A program made the position numbers and the translations under genes. The notes under the pieces are model-generated. The model was not told the origin of the DNA. It worked only from the letters and a program-made list of their open reading frames with translations, and did no database searches. A DNA stretch of 5,505 bases from Chloroflexota bacterium (GTDB lineage Bacteria; Chloroflexota; Ktedonobacteria; Ktedonobacterales; Ktedonobacteraceae). Within the stretch, counting starts at the first letter, position 1, and every line of letters starts with the position of its first letter. The stretch is taken from NCBI GenBank assembly GCA_005881495.1, contig VBHI01000197.1:1-5505 (forward strand), written 5' to 3'. Below are positions 1-5,292 of this stretch, one piece after another.

Positions 1-1
1 C

Positions 2-1099
2 GATGTCGCGACGCAGGGGTACCGCCAGCCAGGTTCATCGTTCAAACCCTACGTTTATGTTACAGCCTTCAAGCAAGGGGCATCGCCGGCCCAGGCCATT
101 GACGATGCCCCTACGACCATCGCGAACCCCGGCGGATCTCCGGCTTTCTATTCACCGACAAACTATGACCTGAGCTTTCATGGGCATATGACCATGCGCT
201 GCGCGCTCCAGAACTCCCTCAATGTGCCAGCGGTGCGGGTTTTAAAGCATGTAGGCATCAGCGCAGCCATGCAGACCGCGAAAGATATGGGCATTACCTC
301 TTACGAAGGGACTCCCGGCTACTCGCTTGTGCTGGGTGGACTTGGCATCCGCCTCATCGACCACACCTCGGCAATGGGCACGTTCGCCAATGGTGGTGTA
401 CACGTTGGCTATTATGCCGTGAGCAAAGTGGTTTCAGCCGCCAGTCACAAAGTCATCTACCAGCATCAGATCGATCAGGGCAAGCGCGTCATCAGCCCGC
501 AATTAGCCTATATGATGACCAACGTCTTGAGCGATAACACCGCCCGCATCCCTGAATTTTTTGATTGCAATGTGCTGCAACTCTACTCTAAATCTCAGGA
601 TAATTGCTACAATGGCGATCGTGGCATCGTGCGACCCGCTGCCGCTAAGACAGGCACCACGCAGAATTTCCGCGATAACTGGACCGTTGGCTACACCACG
701 GACTACGTCATGGGCGTTTGGGCGGGCAACGACGACAATTCGCCGATGTACAACGTGACTGGCGTGCAGGGTGCCGCCCCCATCTGGCACGACTCGATGC
801 TTGTTGCCGAAAAGGGACACCCCATCCGCGACTTTACCAACCCGGGCGGACTACAACAGGCAACCCTCACCTACCCCGACGGTGTATCAACAACCGATTG
901 GTTCATCCCCGGCATGATCCCAAACTTTGCACAACCAACGCCTGTCCCAACACTGGGTCCCGACACACCTACACTTACACCTACACCTACCCTTGAACCT
1001 GGTAGGAGCCCATCGGCGGCACATCCTTATTGCCCTAGCGTCTTTAGTTTCGCCTTCAATCCACCGCCACCTGGACAACCTGTCGACGGCTGGTGGTAA
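2..1099 (+). CDS. Class A penicillin-binding protein (peptidoglycan glycosyltransferase/transpeptidase), C-terminal part, 5' end outside the window
   Basis: The open frame enters from the left edge; the visible 365 residues are the D,D-transpeptidase (penicillin-binding) domain and a C-terminal tail. All three active-site motifs are present in order: SxxK as PGSSFKP (catalytic Ser codon 35-37), SxN as NSLN (Ser codon 215-217) and KTGT (Lys codon 647-649), followed by DNWTVGYTTDYVMGVWAG. The first visible residue aligns with about residue 442 of the paralogue at 1481, so the N-terminal anchor, the GT51 glycosyltransferase domain and the true start lie upstream. ATG 188 is internal, because it falls after the catalytic Ser. 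The domain ends at NPGG and continues into TYPDG, then a Pro/Thr-rich tail (about 940-1000) and a Pro-rich end ending in WW before TAA. By family knowledge it cross-links peptide stems outside the membrane and is a beta-lactam target. A Cys-x12-Cys pair lies just before KTGT. Family assignment is very sure. Confidence 0.95.
   Translation, partial: DVATQGYRQPGSSFKPYVYVTAFKQGASPAQAIDDAPTTIANPGGSPAFYSPTNYDLSFHGHMTMRCALQNSLNVPAVRVLKHVGISAAMQTAKDMGITSYEGTPGYSLVLGGLGIRLIDHTSAMGTFANGGVHVGYYAVSKVVSAASHKVIYQHQIDQGKRVISPQLAYMMTNVLSDNTARIPEFFDCNVLQLYSKSQDNCYNGDRGIVRPAAAKTGTTQNFRDNWTVGYTTDYVMGVWAGNDDNSPMYNVTGVQGAAPIWHDSMLVAEKGHPIRDFTNPGGLQQATLTYPDGVSTTDWFIPGMIPNFAQPTPVPTLGPDTPTLTPTPTLEPGRSPSAAHPYCPSVFSFAFNPPPPGQPVDGWW
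965..994 (+). repeat. Hexanucleotide repeat (ACACCT-like, about 5 units) coding for a Thr-Pro tail
   Basis: Units read ACACCT, ACACTT, ACACCT, ACACCT, ACCCTT. In the PBP frame they encode alternating Thr-Pro/Leu (TPTLTPTPTL). Low-complexity Thr/Pro tails are common at the C-terminus of class A PBPs and may form an extended linker in the wall. The unit is a multiple of three, so copy-number change would alter tail length but not frame. Confidence 0.7.
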
Positions 1100-1101
1100 A
1101 T

Positions 1102-1130
1102 TTGCATTCTATATAGATTTTTGTTACAAT
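1102..1130 (+). promoter_or_regulatory. Candidate sigma70-type promoter with extended -10
   Basis: TTGCAT (1102-1107) is followed by a 17-base spacer and TACAAT (1125-1130), with TG one base before the -10 (extended -10). It begins 3 bases after the stop codon of the upstream PBP. Transcription would start near 1137, giving a leader of about 345 bases for the second PBP gene or a separate small RNA. The match and spacing are good, but this is consensus reading by eye only. Confidence 0.5.
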
Positions 1131-1215
1131 GTACTCAGGGGAACGGCCTTTCATTCTTCGCCAAATTCGTTACTCTCATCAAACAACAAACGTTTCAATA
1201 AGAGGAACATGTCGC

Positions 1216-1250
1216 TGTAGCAGCAGAAATGACATAAAGCTGCTGTTACA
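1216..1250 (+). other. Long hairpin in the inter-PBP leader
   Basis: TGTAGCAGCAG (1216-1226) pairs with CTGCTGTTACA (1240-1250). The result is an 11-pair stem with one G-U wobble and a 13-base A-rich loop. No T-run follows on either strand, so it is not a classical intrinsic terminator. It could be an RNA-processing or stabilising structure, a small RNA element, or a weak terminator for the upstream gene. Confidence 0.45.
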
Positions 1251-1322
1251 TCACACGTTTGGCCATCTTAACAACATCGACGGCAATATCTTGCTCAGTT
1301 TATAGAACGCCTGAATAAATAT

Positions 1323-1350
1323 TTCATAAACTATAACTCATCTATATTAT
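1323..1350 (+). promoter_or_regulatory. Weak candidate promoter upstream of the second PBP
   Basis: TTCATA (1323-1328), a 16-base spacer and TATTAT (1345-1350) would start transcription near 1357 and leave a leader of about 120 bases before the ATG at 1481. The surroundings are very AT-rich, so chance matches are likely; the candidate at 1102-1130 is better. Confidence 0.25.
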
Positions 1351-1467
1351 CGTTTCTTTCTTTTTAATGTCTATTGTATGCGACCCATTTGTCTCATACT
1401 GTTATTCCTGGTCTTCGACTCCGTTTCACTATTGATTCTGTGCTAGGGGTTGAGGTGGAAAGTAAAA

Positions 1468-1474
1468 AAGGGGG
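1468..1474 (+). promoter_or_regulatory. Ribosome binding site fixing the start of the second PBP
   Basis: AAGGGGG ends 6 bases before ATG 1481, which is good Shine-Dalgarno spacing. It supports this ATG as the start, although the N-terminal 80 residues are low in family similarity. Confidence 0.6.
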
Positions 1475-1480
1475 ATACAT

Positions 1481-4096
1481 ATGCAGAACAATGATCATCC
1501 AAGGATACCCGCGAAACTTCCTGAGCGTAGTCGTGCAGCGGCAGCACAAAGACTCGACGAGCGCCCCATAAATAATACTCGAGGCGTCTATTATCCTGCT
1601 CCTCATCTGAATCCAAATCCGAGGGGATGGCGCACAAAGCGTCATATCAAGCGCAAAAAGCTGCATCGCACATACCTGCAATATCTTGTTATCGATCGTA
1701 TAGGTACACAGTGGACGATGCTGCCCATGGCCTTAGGTGTATTGGCCGCCATCGTCGTTTTCGCCAGTCTCGTGGTGGGCTTCACAGCGGCTGTTAATGC
1801 AACCCAGACCCGCTTCCACCAGCAAGTCATTACCCTGCCCGACATCCTGCCCAAAGACAGCCTGAAGATGTACGACAAACATGGTACTTCCATTTACCAG
1901 GCGGTCGATCAAGGGCTACAAACGACTGTGCCGCTTTCAAAAATCTCCCCCAATCTCATTCATGCTGAGATTGCCATCGAAGACCAGACCTTCTGGACGA
2001 ATTCAGGCTATGATATCACCGGCATTGTTCGTGCGACACTGGACAACCTGACTCACGGGCATATTGTTTCCGGTGGCAGCACTATCACCCAACAACTCAT
2101 CAAAAACGCCGTCGTCGGCGACCAGGATACCGCCATACGCAAACTGCAGGAGCTCATCCTTGCACCAGATATCACACGGCGTTTTACCAAGGAACAGATA
2201 CTCTCGATGTACCTGAACACCATTTATTATGGTGAGCAAGCATACGGAGCCGAGGCAGCGGCATTCGTCTATTTCAACTTACAAGATACACCCACAACAA
2301 GCGCCGCAGCGCAGTTCGATATTGCACAGGCAGCAATGCTCGCCGGTATTCCCAGCAATCCCAGCCTGCGTGACCCATTTTTACATCCCCAGGCCTCGTT
2401 AATGCGCACAAAGGCCGTCCTTCTAGAAATGCGCCTTCAGGGCTATATCACTCCCATCCAGGAACGGGCCGCGCTTGCCGAAACACAAAAGCCCCATTTC
2501 CTGCATCATGGCATCATTCACAACAACCTGGCGCCCCATTTCACCAGCTATGCACTGAACGAATTGGCACAGGCATTGAATGTGAAACTCACTGATCTTT
2601 CCCGCTCTGGCCTGGTCGTCTCAACAACCCTCGATTTGCCACTCCAGAATAAGATATTGAAGATTGCGCGGAAGCACATCGCCAAATTGGCTGCAGCACA
2701 CCACATGTCCAACGCAGCCGTCGTCATGATCGACTTTCACAACGGTGACATTCGCACGCTGCTCGGCAACATTGACCCCAATAATCCGCACTATGGGGCC
2801 TACGATGTCGCAACCCAGGGCTACCGTCAACCGGGTTCATCGTTCAAGCCGTACATTTACGCGACAGCCTTCGCCAAAGGCATCAGTCCTGGTATGCCAG
2901 TGTTCGATACCCCGCTGACTATACGAATGTGCTGCGGCCTGCCCGCTTATTCTCCAAGCAACTACGATCACCGCTTTCACGGCCTGGTTTCATTCCGCTA
3001 TGCCTTGCAGAATTCATTTAACGTGCCAGCGGTAAAGCTGCTCACGAGAGTTGGCGTGGACAACGCCCTGCATACCGCGCAAGCCATGGGCATCACTAGC
3101 TATAATGGATCGCCCAATTACACAATGGTGCTTGGAACCCTCGGTATTCACTTGCTCGACCAGACCTCTGCCTTCGGCGTTTTCGCCAATGGCGGTGTAC
3201 GAGTTACTCCACATGCCATCGATACGGTGACGGATACGCAAGGGCATCTGATCTATCATTTCGTCCCGGTAGGCAGGCGTGTCATCAGCAAACAAGTCGC
3301 CTTCATCATGACGAATGTACTCAGTGACAACAAATCGCGCCTCTACGAGTTCTTTGATTGCAATGTCCTGCAACTCTATTCCCACACTCGTCAACAGTGC
3401 TACGCAGGGCATCGCGGCATCGTCCGTCCCGCCGCCGTCAAGACTGGTACATCCAGCGACTTCAAAGATAACTGGACGGTCGGCTATACAACAGACTACG
3501 TCATGGGCGTCTGGGCCGGCAACAATGACAACTCACCCATGGTGAACGTAACGGGCGTCGACGGTGCCGCCCCCATCTGGCACGATAGTATGCTCCTGGC
3601 CGAACAAGGCAGGCCCATCACCAATTTCTCCAACCCGGGTGGAGTGATCCTCAAGAAAGTCCATTTGTTGTCTCTATCCAATTCACTGCTATTTCACGTG
3701 AATGCCCACTCGCTCAAGCAATTCCTGGCTGATCTCAGCACGATGTTTCACAGGCATACGCCCAGGTATACAATGCGAGTCAGAGCCAGTGCTCAGCAGC
3801 AAGTGATGCTTGTGTACATATTCAAGGTAAGCTTTCACGATTTCAGGACTATGGTAGGGGTGGTAGACCTCGATGCCGTCAATTGGTATCTCGGCGCGCA
3901 GCTCATCAAGCAAGTCAATATCATAAAACGTGAAGCTCTGTTCGCGGCGGCCGGGATGAGCTATCAGGCAAACAGCCCCACTGCGGTGCGCTGCCTCCAC
4001 CGTTTCCTCCATATCAGCCATAATGGAGCGGAAACCCGCCTCGCGTATTATCTTCATCGCGGTTTGCCAGTCGGTAACATATCCATGTTCACGTAA
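1481..4096 (+). CDS. Class A penicillin-binding protein (GT51 glycosyltransferase + transpeptidase), with aberrant antisense-encoded C-terminus
   Basis: This bifunctional enzyme polymerises lipid II into glycan strands and cross-links the peptides outside the membrane. The order is: basic cytoplasmic N-terminus (1-80), one membrane anchor (about 81-104), GT51 domain (about 120-330) and transpeptidase (about 405-720). GT51 marks are EDQTFW (catalytic Glu167), GGSTITQQLIKN (198-209), RKLQE (Glu224), YLNTIYYG and AAMLAGIPSNP. Asn174 replaces the His of the usual EDxxFxxHxGxD. Transpeptidase marks are SSFK (Ser453), SFN (Ser512) and KTGT (Lys654). The domain is close to the upstream copy, including Cys627 and Cys640, so the pair is an old tandem duplication. 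Start ATG has a good Shine-Dalgarno site. Similarity ends shortly after NPGG (718-721). The last 150 residues lack the Pro/Thr tail, and from base 3689 they are the complement of the PHP gene. The native 3' end is probably lost. Catalytic domains look intact. Confidence 0.95.
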   Translation: MQNNDHPRIPAKLPERSRAAAAQRLDERPINNTRGVYYPAPHLNPNPRGWRTKRHIKRKKLHRTYLQYLVIDRIGTQWTMLPMALGVLAAIVVFASLVVGFTAAVNATQTRFHQQVITLPDILPKDSLKMYDKHGTSIYQAVDQGLQTTVPLSKISPNLIHAEIAIEDQTFWTNSGYDITGIVRATLDNLTHGHIVSGGSTITQQLIKNAVVGDQDTAIRKLQELILAPDITRRFTKEQILSMYLNTIYYGEQAYGAEAAAFVYFNLQDTPTTSAAAQFDIAQAAMLAGIPSNPSLRDPFLHPQASLMRTKAVLLEMRLQGYITPIQERAALAETQKPHFLHHGIIHNNLAPHFTSYALNELAQALNVKLTDLSRSGLVVSTTLDLPLQNKILKIARKHIAKLAAAHHMSNAAVVMIDFHNGDIRTLLGNIDPNNPHYGAYDVATQGYRQPGSSFKPYIYATAFAKGISPGMPVFDTPLTIRMCCGLPAYSPSNYDHRFHGLVSFRYALQNSFNVPAVKLLTRVGVDNALHTAQAMGITSYNGSPNYTMVLGTLGIHLLDQTSAFGVFANGGVRVTPHAIDTVTDTQGHLIYHFVPVGRRVISKQVAFIMTNVLSDNKSRLYEFFDCNVLQLYSHTRQQCYAGHRGIVRPAAVKTGTSSDFKDNWTVGYTTDYVMGVWAGNNDNSPMVNVTGVDGAAPIWHDSMLLAEQGRPITNFSNPGGVILKKVHLLSLSNSLLFHVNAHSLKQFLADLSTMFHRHTPRYTMRVRASAQQQVMLVYIFKVSFHDFRTMVGVVDLDAVNWYLGAQLIKQVNIIKREALFAAAGMSYQANSPTAVRCLHRFLHISHNGAETRLAYYLHRGLPVGNISMFT
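3644..4096 (+). other. Read-through tail of the second PBP, antisense to the PHP gene
   Basis: After NPGG the paralogue continues with LQQATLTYPDG and a Pro/Thr tail, whereas here only a faint echo (LKKVHL) is seen. From 3689 the frame is exactly the complement of the PHP gene, codon for codon: both frames start codons at the same position modulo 3. The frame stays open because PHP uses almost no TTA, CTA or TCA codons there. It closes at TAA 4094-4096, the complement of a TTA Leu codon in PHP. The predicted tail has no recognisable domain or low-complexity linker. Most likely it is a by-product of a deletion or rearrangement at about 3650-3690, or an assembly error; a functional tail is less likely. 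Confidence 0.75.
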
Positions 4097-4552
4097 AAGC
4101 CGGCCATTATCCACGGGTCTCCGTAATTTGCCGCCATTCTCGGCTAACACTTCCTCCTCGCGAGGAAAGGCATACCCACGGCGCAAGAGTTCATCATGCA
4201 CCTCGTAGGTATTTTCCAGTTGCAAACGCACGACAGCCCCGGTGATATCGCGTAAATAATTATCTTCTGGGTCAAAACCATAACAGAGCATATGCCCCAT
4301 CTTGTCCTTCCATTGAGTACTCATTTCCACCCCGGCAAGAACGGGCAAGTTCTTCTCGGCAGCAAGATCCTGGATACTGGCAACCATATCAACGCGATCG
4401 TGGTCGGTCACCGAAACGAGGTCATAACCTTCGTTGACAAGGTAATCAATTAGCTGTTGTGCTGGCCAGCGACCATCGCTGTAGGTAGTATGCATATGTA
4501 AATCAATAGCGGCATCTGGGGCAAGTGTCAGTTGCGAGGTTAAGCGCGACAA
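3689..4552 (-). CDS. PHP-domain metal-dependent phosphoesterase (YciV/TrpH-like)
   Basis: PHP-family hydrolases use a cluster of two or three metals to cleave phosphoesters. Relatives of this size (E. coli YciV/RnaAM, others) act on nucleotides or short RNA ends; the substrate here cannot be read from sequence. From the TTG start (287 residues) the ligands are HMH in DLHMHTTYSDG (His19, His21, Asp26), TDHD (Asp50, His51), GVEMS (Glu76), GHM (His87), AHPGR (His199) and SDSH (Asp258, His260). All expected motifs are present. I chose TTG 4550-4552 because AAGGAG (4559-4564) lies 6 bases upstream and a promoter at 4600-4627 would start transcription near 4593. GTG 4586-4588 gives 299 residues but has only a weak GGGA site and would leave a leader of about 4 bases. 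The stop TAG lies inside the read-through tail of the convergent PBP gene, with no terminator before the PBP coding region. Confidence 0.9.
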   Translation of the reverse strand: MSRLTSQLTLAPDAAIDLHMHTTYSDGRWPAQQLIDYLVNEGYDLVSVTDHDRVDMVASIQDLAAEKNLPVLAGVEMSTQWKDKMGHMLCYGFDPEDNYLRDITGAVVRLQLENTYEVHDELLRRGYAFPREEEVLAENGGKLRRPVDNGRLLREHGYVTDWQTAMKIIREAGFRSIMADMEETVEAAHRSGAVCLIAHPGRREQSFTFYDIDLLDELRAEIPIDGIEVYHPYHSPEIVKAYLEYVHKHHLLLSTGSDSHCIPGRMPVKHRAEISQELLERVGIHVK

Positions 4553-4558
4553 GTTTGG

Positions 4559-4564
4559 CTCCTT
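4559..4564 (-). promoter_or_regulatory. Strong Shine-Dalgarno site deciding the PHP gene start
   Basis: On the - strand AAGGAG is followed by CCAAAC and then TTG. It is the best ribosome binding site near this gene and favours the TTG at 4552 over the GTG at 4588. Confidence 0.55.
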
Positions 4565-4599
4565 TTCGAGGGAAGAACGATAATACACGAGTCATTCCC

Positions 4600-4627
4600 A
4601 TGATACCACATGCGACGACGTCGTCAG
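4600..4627 (-). promoter_or_regulatory. Candidate promoter of the PHP gene
   Basis: On the - strand CTGACG (4627-4622), a 16-base spacer and TATCAT (4605-4600) form a sigma70-like promoter, with TGG directly before the -10 (extended -10). Predicted start of transcription is near 4593, about 40 bases before the TTG start. The -35 overlaps the 12-base palindrome at 4614-4625, which could serve as an operator. Confidence 0.45.
4614..4625. repeat. Perfect 12-base palindrome GACGACGTCGTC
   Basis: The site is fully self-complementary and lies between the PLDc_N stop and the PHP start, covering part of the -35 and spacer of the candidate PHP promoter. That position is typical for a dimeric repressor operator, but no regulator can be named. 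Confidence 0.5.
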
Positions 4628-4649
4628 GGGCTTGAGATGTTCACTCCCC
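4627..4649 (-). terminator. Weak stem-loop after the PLDc_N gene
   Basis: GGGG (4627-4630) pairs with CCCC (4646-4649), and TGA pairs with TCA across a 2x2 internal loop, immediately after the PLDc_N stop codon. There is no T-run, so any terminator role is doubtful and read-through into the PHP gene is possible. Confidence 0.2.
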
Positions 4650-4650
4650 A

Positions 4651-5106
4651 CTATTTCTGCTGCGGCATCTCTGGATATGTAATGGTCAGTTGCTCATCAT
4701 ACTCAGCTTTGGGTGGAGTAGTAAGCGGAGGCTCTTGCTGCTGGTATTGTACCGGTTGTACCTGCTGTTCTGGCGGCTGATATTGTGGCGGCTGTTGTTC
4801 CTGGTATCCCTGTTGATACTCACGGTAAGGGTACACACGAGGTGGTGGTGCCGGCTGTGCCGCGCCTTGCTTGATAAATGTGCTGATCTGGTGGTAGTAG
4901 TAGGTAAACGCAGTAATCGGGTTCTTTTGTGTGCACCGCAATAAGAAGTAAACCAGCGCACCGAAAAAGTGGGTAAAGAAAATCATCAGCAGCCAGAATA
5001 TCTTGCTTCCGCCTCTGAGGTTGTTATTCGTGATGCAGTCGATAAGCATCCATATCCAGAAGATGGTCATTGCGACCGGTATGATATCTATTCCCAGAAA
5101 TGGCAT
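4651..5106 (-). CDS. Small PLDc_N-domain membrane protein with Gln/Pro/Tyr-rich tail
   Basis: The 151-residue protein has two hydrophobic helices (about 4-23 and 36-57). The arrangement, W-W-M-L-I-D-C in the first and SKIFWLLMIFF...GALVYFLLR across the second, matches the PLDc_N (cardiolipin synthase N-terminal) family. No HKD phospholipase motif is present, so it is not itself a phospholipase D. Residues about 81-151 form a low-complexity Pro/Gln/Tyr-rich tail, probably disordered. The cellular role is unknown. I chose ATG 5104-5106 because GGGAG lies 8 bases upstream and a promoter -10 sits at 5153-5158. The longer frame starts at TTG 5164-5166, which is upstream of that -10 and would not be transcribed from it. 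The gene lies 98 bases upstream of the PHP gene (TTG start) on the same strand. Confidence 0.8.
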   Translation of the reverse strand: MPFLGIDIIPVAMTIFWIWMLIDCITNNNLRGGSKIFWLLMIFFTHFFGALVYFLLRCTQKNPITAFTYYYHQISTFIKQGAAQPAPPPRVYPYREYQQGYQEQQPPQYQPPEQQVQPVQYQQQEPPLTTPPKAEYDEQLTITYPEMPQQK

Positions 5107-5114
5107 CGTTTTTT

Positions 5115-5119
5115 CTCCC
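5115..5119 (-). promoter_or_regulatory. Ribosome binding site deciding the PLDc_N gene start
   Basis: GGGAG on the - strand is followed by an 8-base A-rich spacer and ATG 5106. It supports the shorter 151-residue protein. Confidence 0.6.
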
Positions 5120-5152
5120 GTACCAGGGTCCCACTGTTGGTTACCTATTTCT

Positions 5153-5180
5153 ATTGTATCACTCAATCATCAATTAGCAA
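5153..5180 (-). promoter_or_regulatory. Candidate promoter of the PLDc_N gene
   Basis: On the - strand TTGCTA (5180-5175), a 16-base spacer and TACAAT (5158-5153) form a sigma70-like promoter. Transcription would start near 5146, giving a leader of about 40 bases before ATG 5106. The -35 spans the joint between the two copies of the 14-base tandem repeat. Confidence 0.5.
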
Positions 5181-5191
5181 TCATCAATTAG
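5164..5191. repeat. Perfect tandem direct repeat, 2 x 14 bases
   Basis: CAATCATCAATTAG occurs twice head to tail (5164-5177 and 5178-5191) with no mismatch. It lies upstream of and across the PLDc_N promoter. It may be a recent slippage duplication or a pair of binding sites for a regulator that reads direct repeats. Confidence 0.85.
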
Positions 5192-5195
5192 AAAG

Positions 5196-5209
5196 AACGT
5201 ACGTTAACG
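5196..5209. repeat. Overlapping palindromes AACGTACGTT and CGTTAACG
   Basis: Two short perfect palindromes, of 10 and 8 bases, share CGTT just upstream of the tandem repeat. They could be an operator for the PLDc_N promoter, but short palindromes are also common by chance. Confidence 0.3.
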
Positions 5210-5239
5210 AACTTTATCAAAAGGGAAACACCGCAGGAC

Positions 5240-5277
5240 AAAATAAAAAGAATTGGGGCATCATTGCTCTGCTCCAA
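5240..5277 (-). terminator. Candidate intrinsic terminator after the response regulator gene
   Basis: On the - strand TTGGAGC (5277-5271) pairs with GCCCCAA (5259-5253), with one A-C mismatch and an 11-base loop. A T-rich run (TTCTTTTTATTTT) follows at once. It begins 15 bases after the regulator stop codon. The stem is short, so strength is uncertain. Confidence 0.5.
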
Positions 5278-5292
5278 CTCTTCGAGAAACGT

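Larger units (their letters stand above)
1131..1480. other. AT-rich non-coding gap between the two PBP genes
   Basis: This stretch has no convincing gene: open frames here are short, overlap genes in other frames or lack a Shine-Dalgarno site. It holds a hairpin at 1216-1250, a second weak promoter candidate at 1323-1350 and the ribosome binding site of the next gene. A tiny frame ATG-TCG-CTG-TAG at 1209-1220 lies against the hairpin; its AGGA is too close to the ATG to be convincing. Confidence 0.5.

Noticed and set aside
503..820. Open frame of 105 codons on the - strand inside the first PBP
   Set aside because: It is antisense to the conserved KTGT region. A similar antisense frame (3014-3412) lies opposite the same region of the paralogue, as expected from shared PBP codons. 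No family match or ribosome binding site was seen.
965..994. Phase-variation repeat in the PBP tail
   Set aside because: The unit is six bases, so gain or loss of units cannot shift the frame. Length variation of the tail remains possible.
927..1220. Open frame with His/Leu repeats on the + strand
   Set aside because: The His/Leu pattern is the ACACCT hexamer read in another frame of the PBP gene, and the rest runs into AT-rich gap without coding character.
1253..1303. Short - strand stretch reading EQDIAVDVVKMAKRVM before a stop, like the end of a protein
   Set aside because: An in-frame stop lies just upstream, so at most about 17 residues remain. It is too short to identify, and calling it a gene remnant would be a guess.
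4690..4944. Leu/Arg-rich open frame on the + strand
   Set aside because: It is antisense to the Gln/Pro/Tyr-rich tail of the PLDc_N protein; CAG/CAA-rich codons read backwards give Leu-rich frames with few stops.
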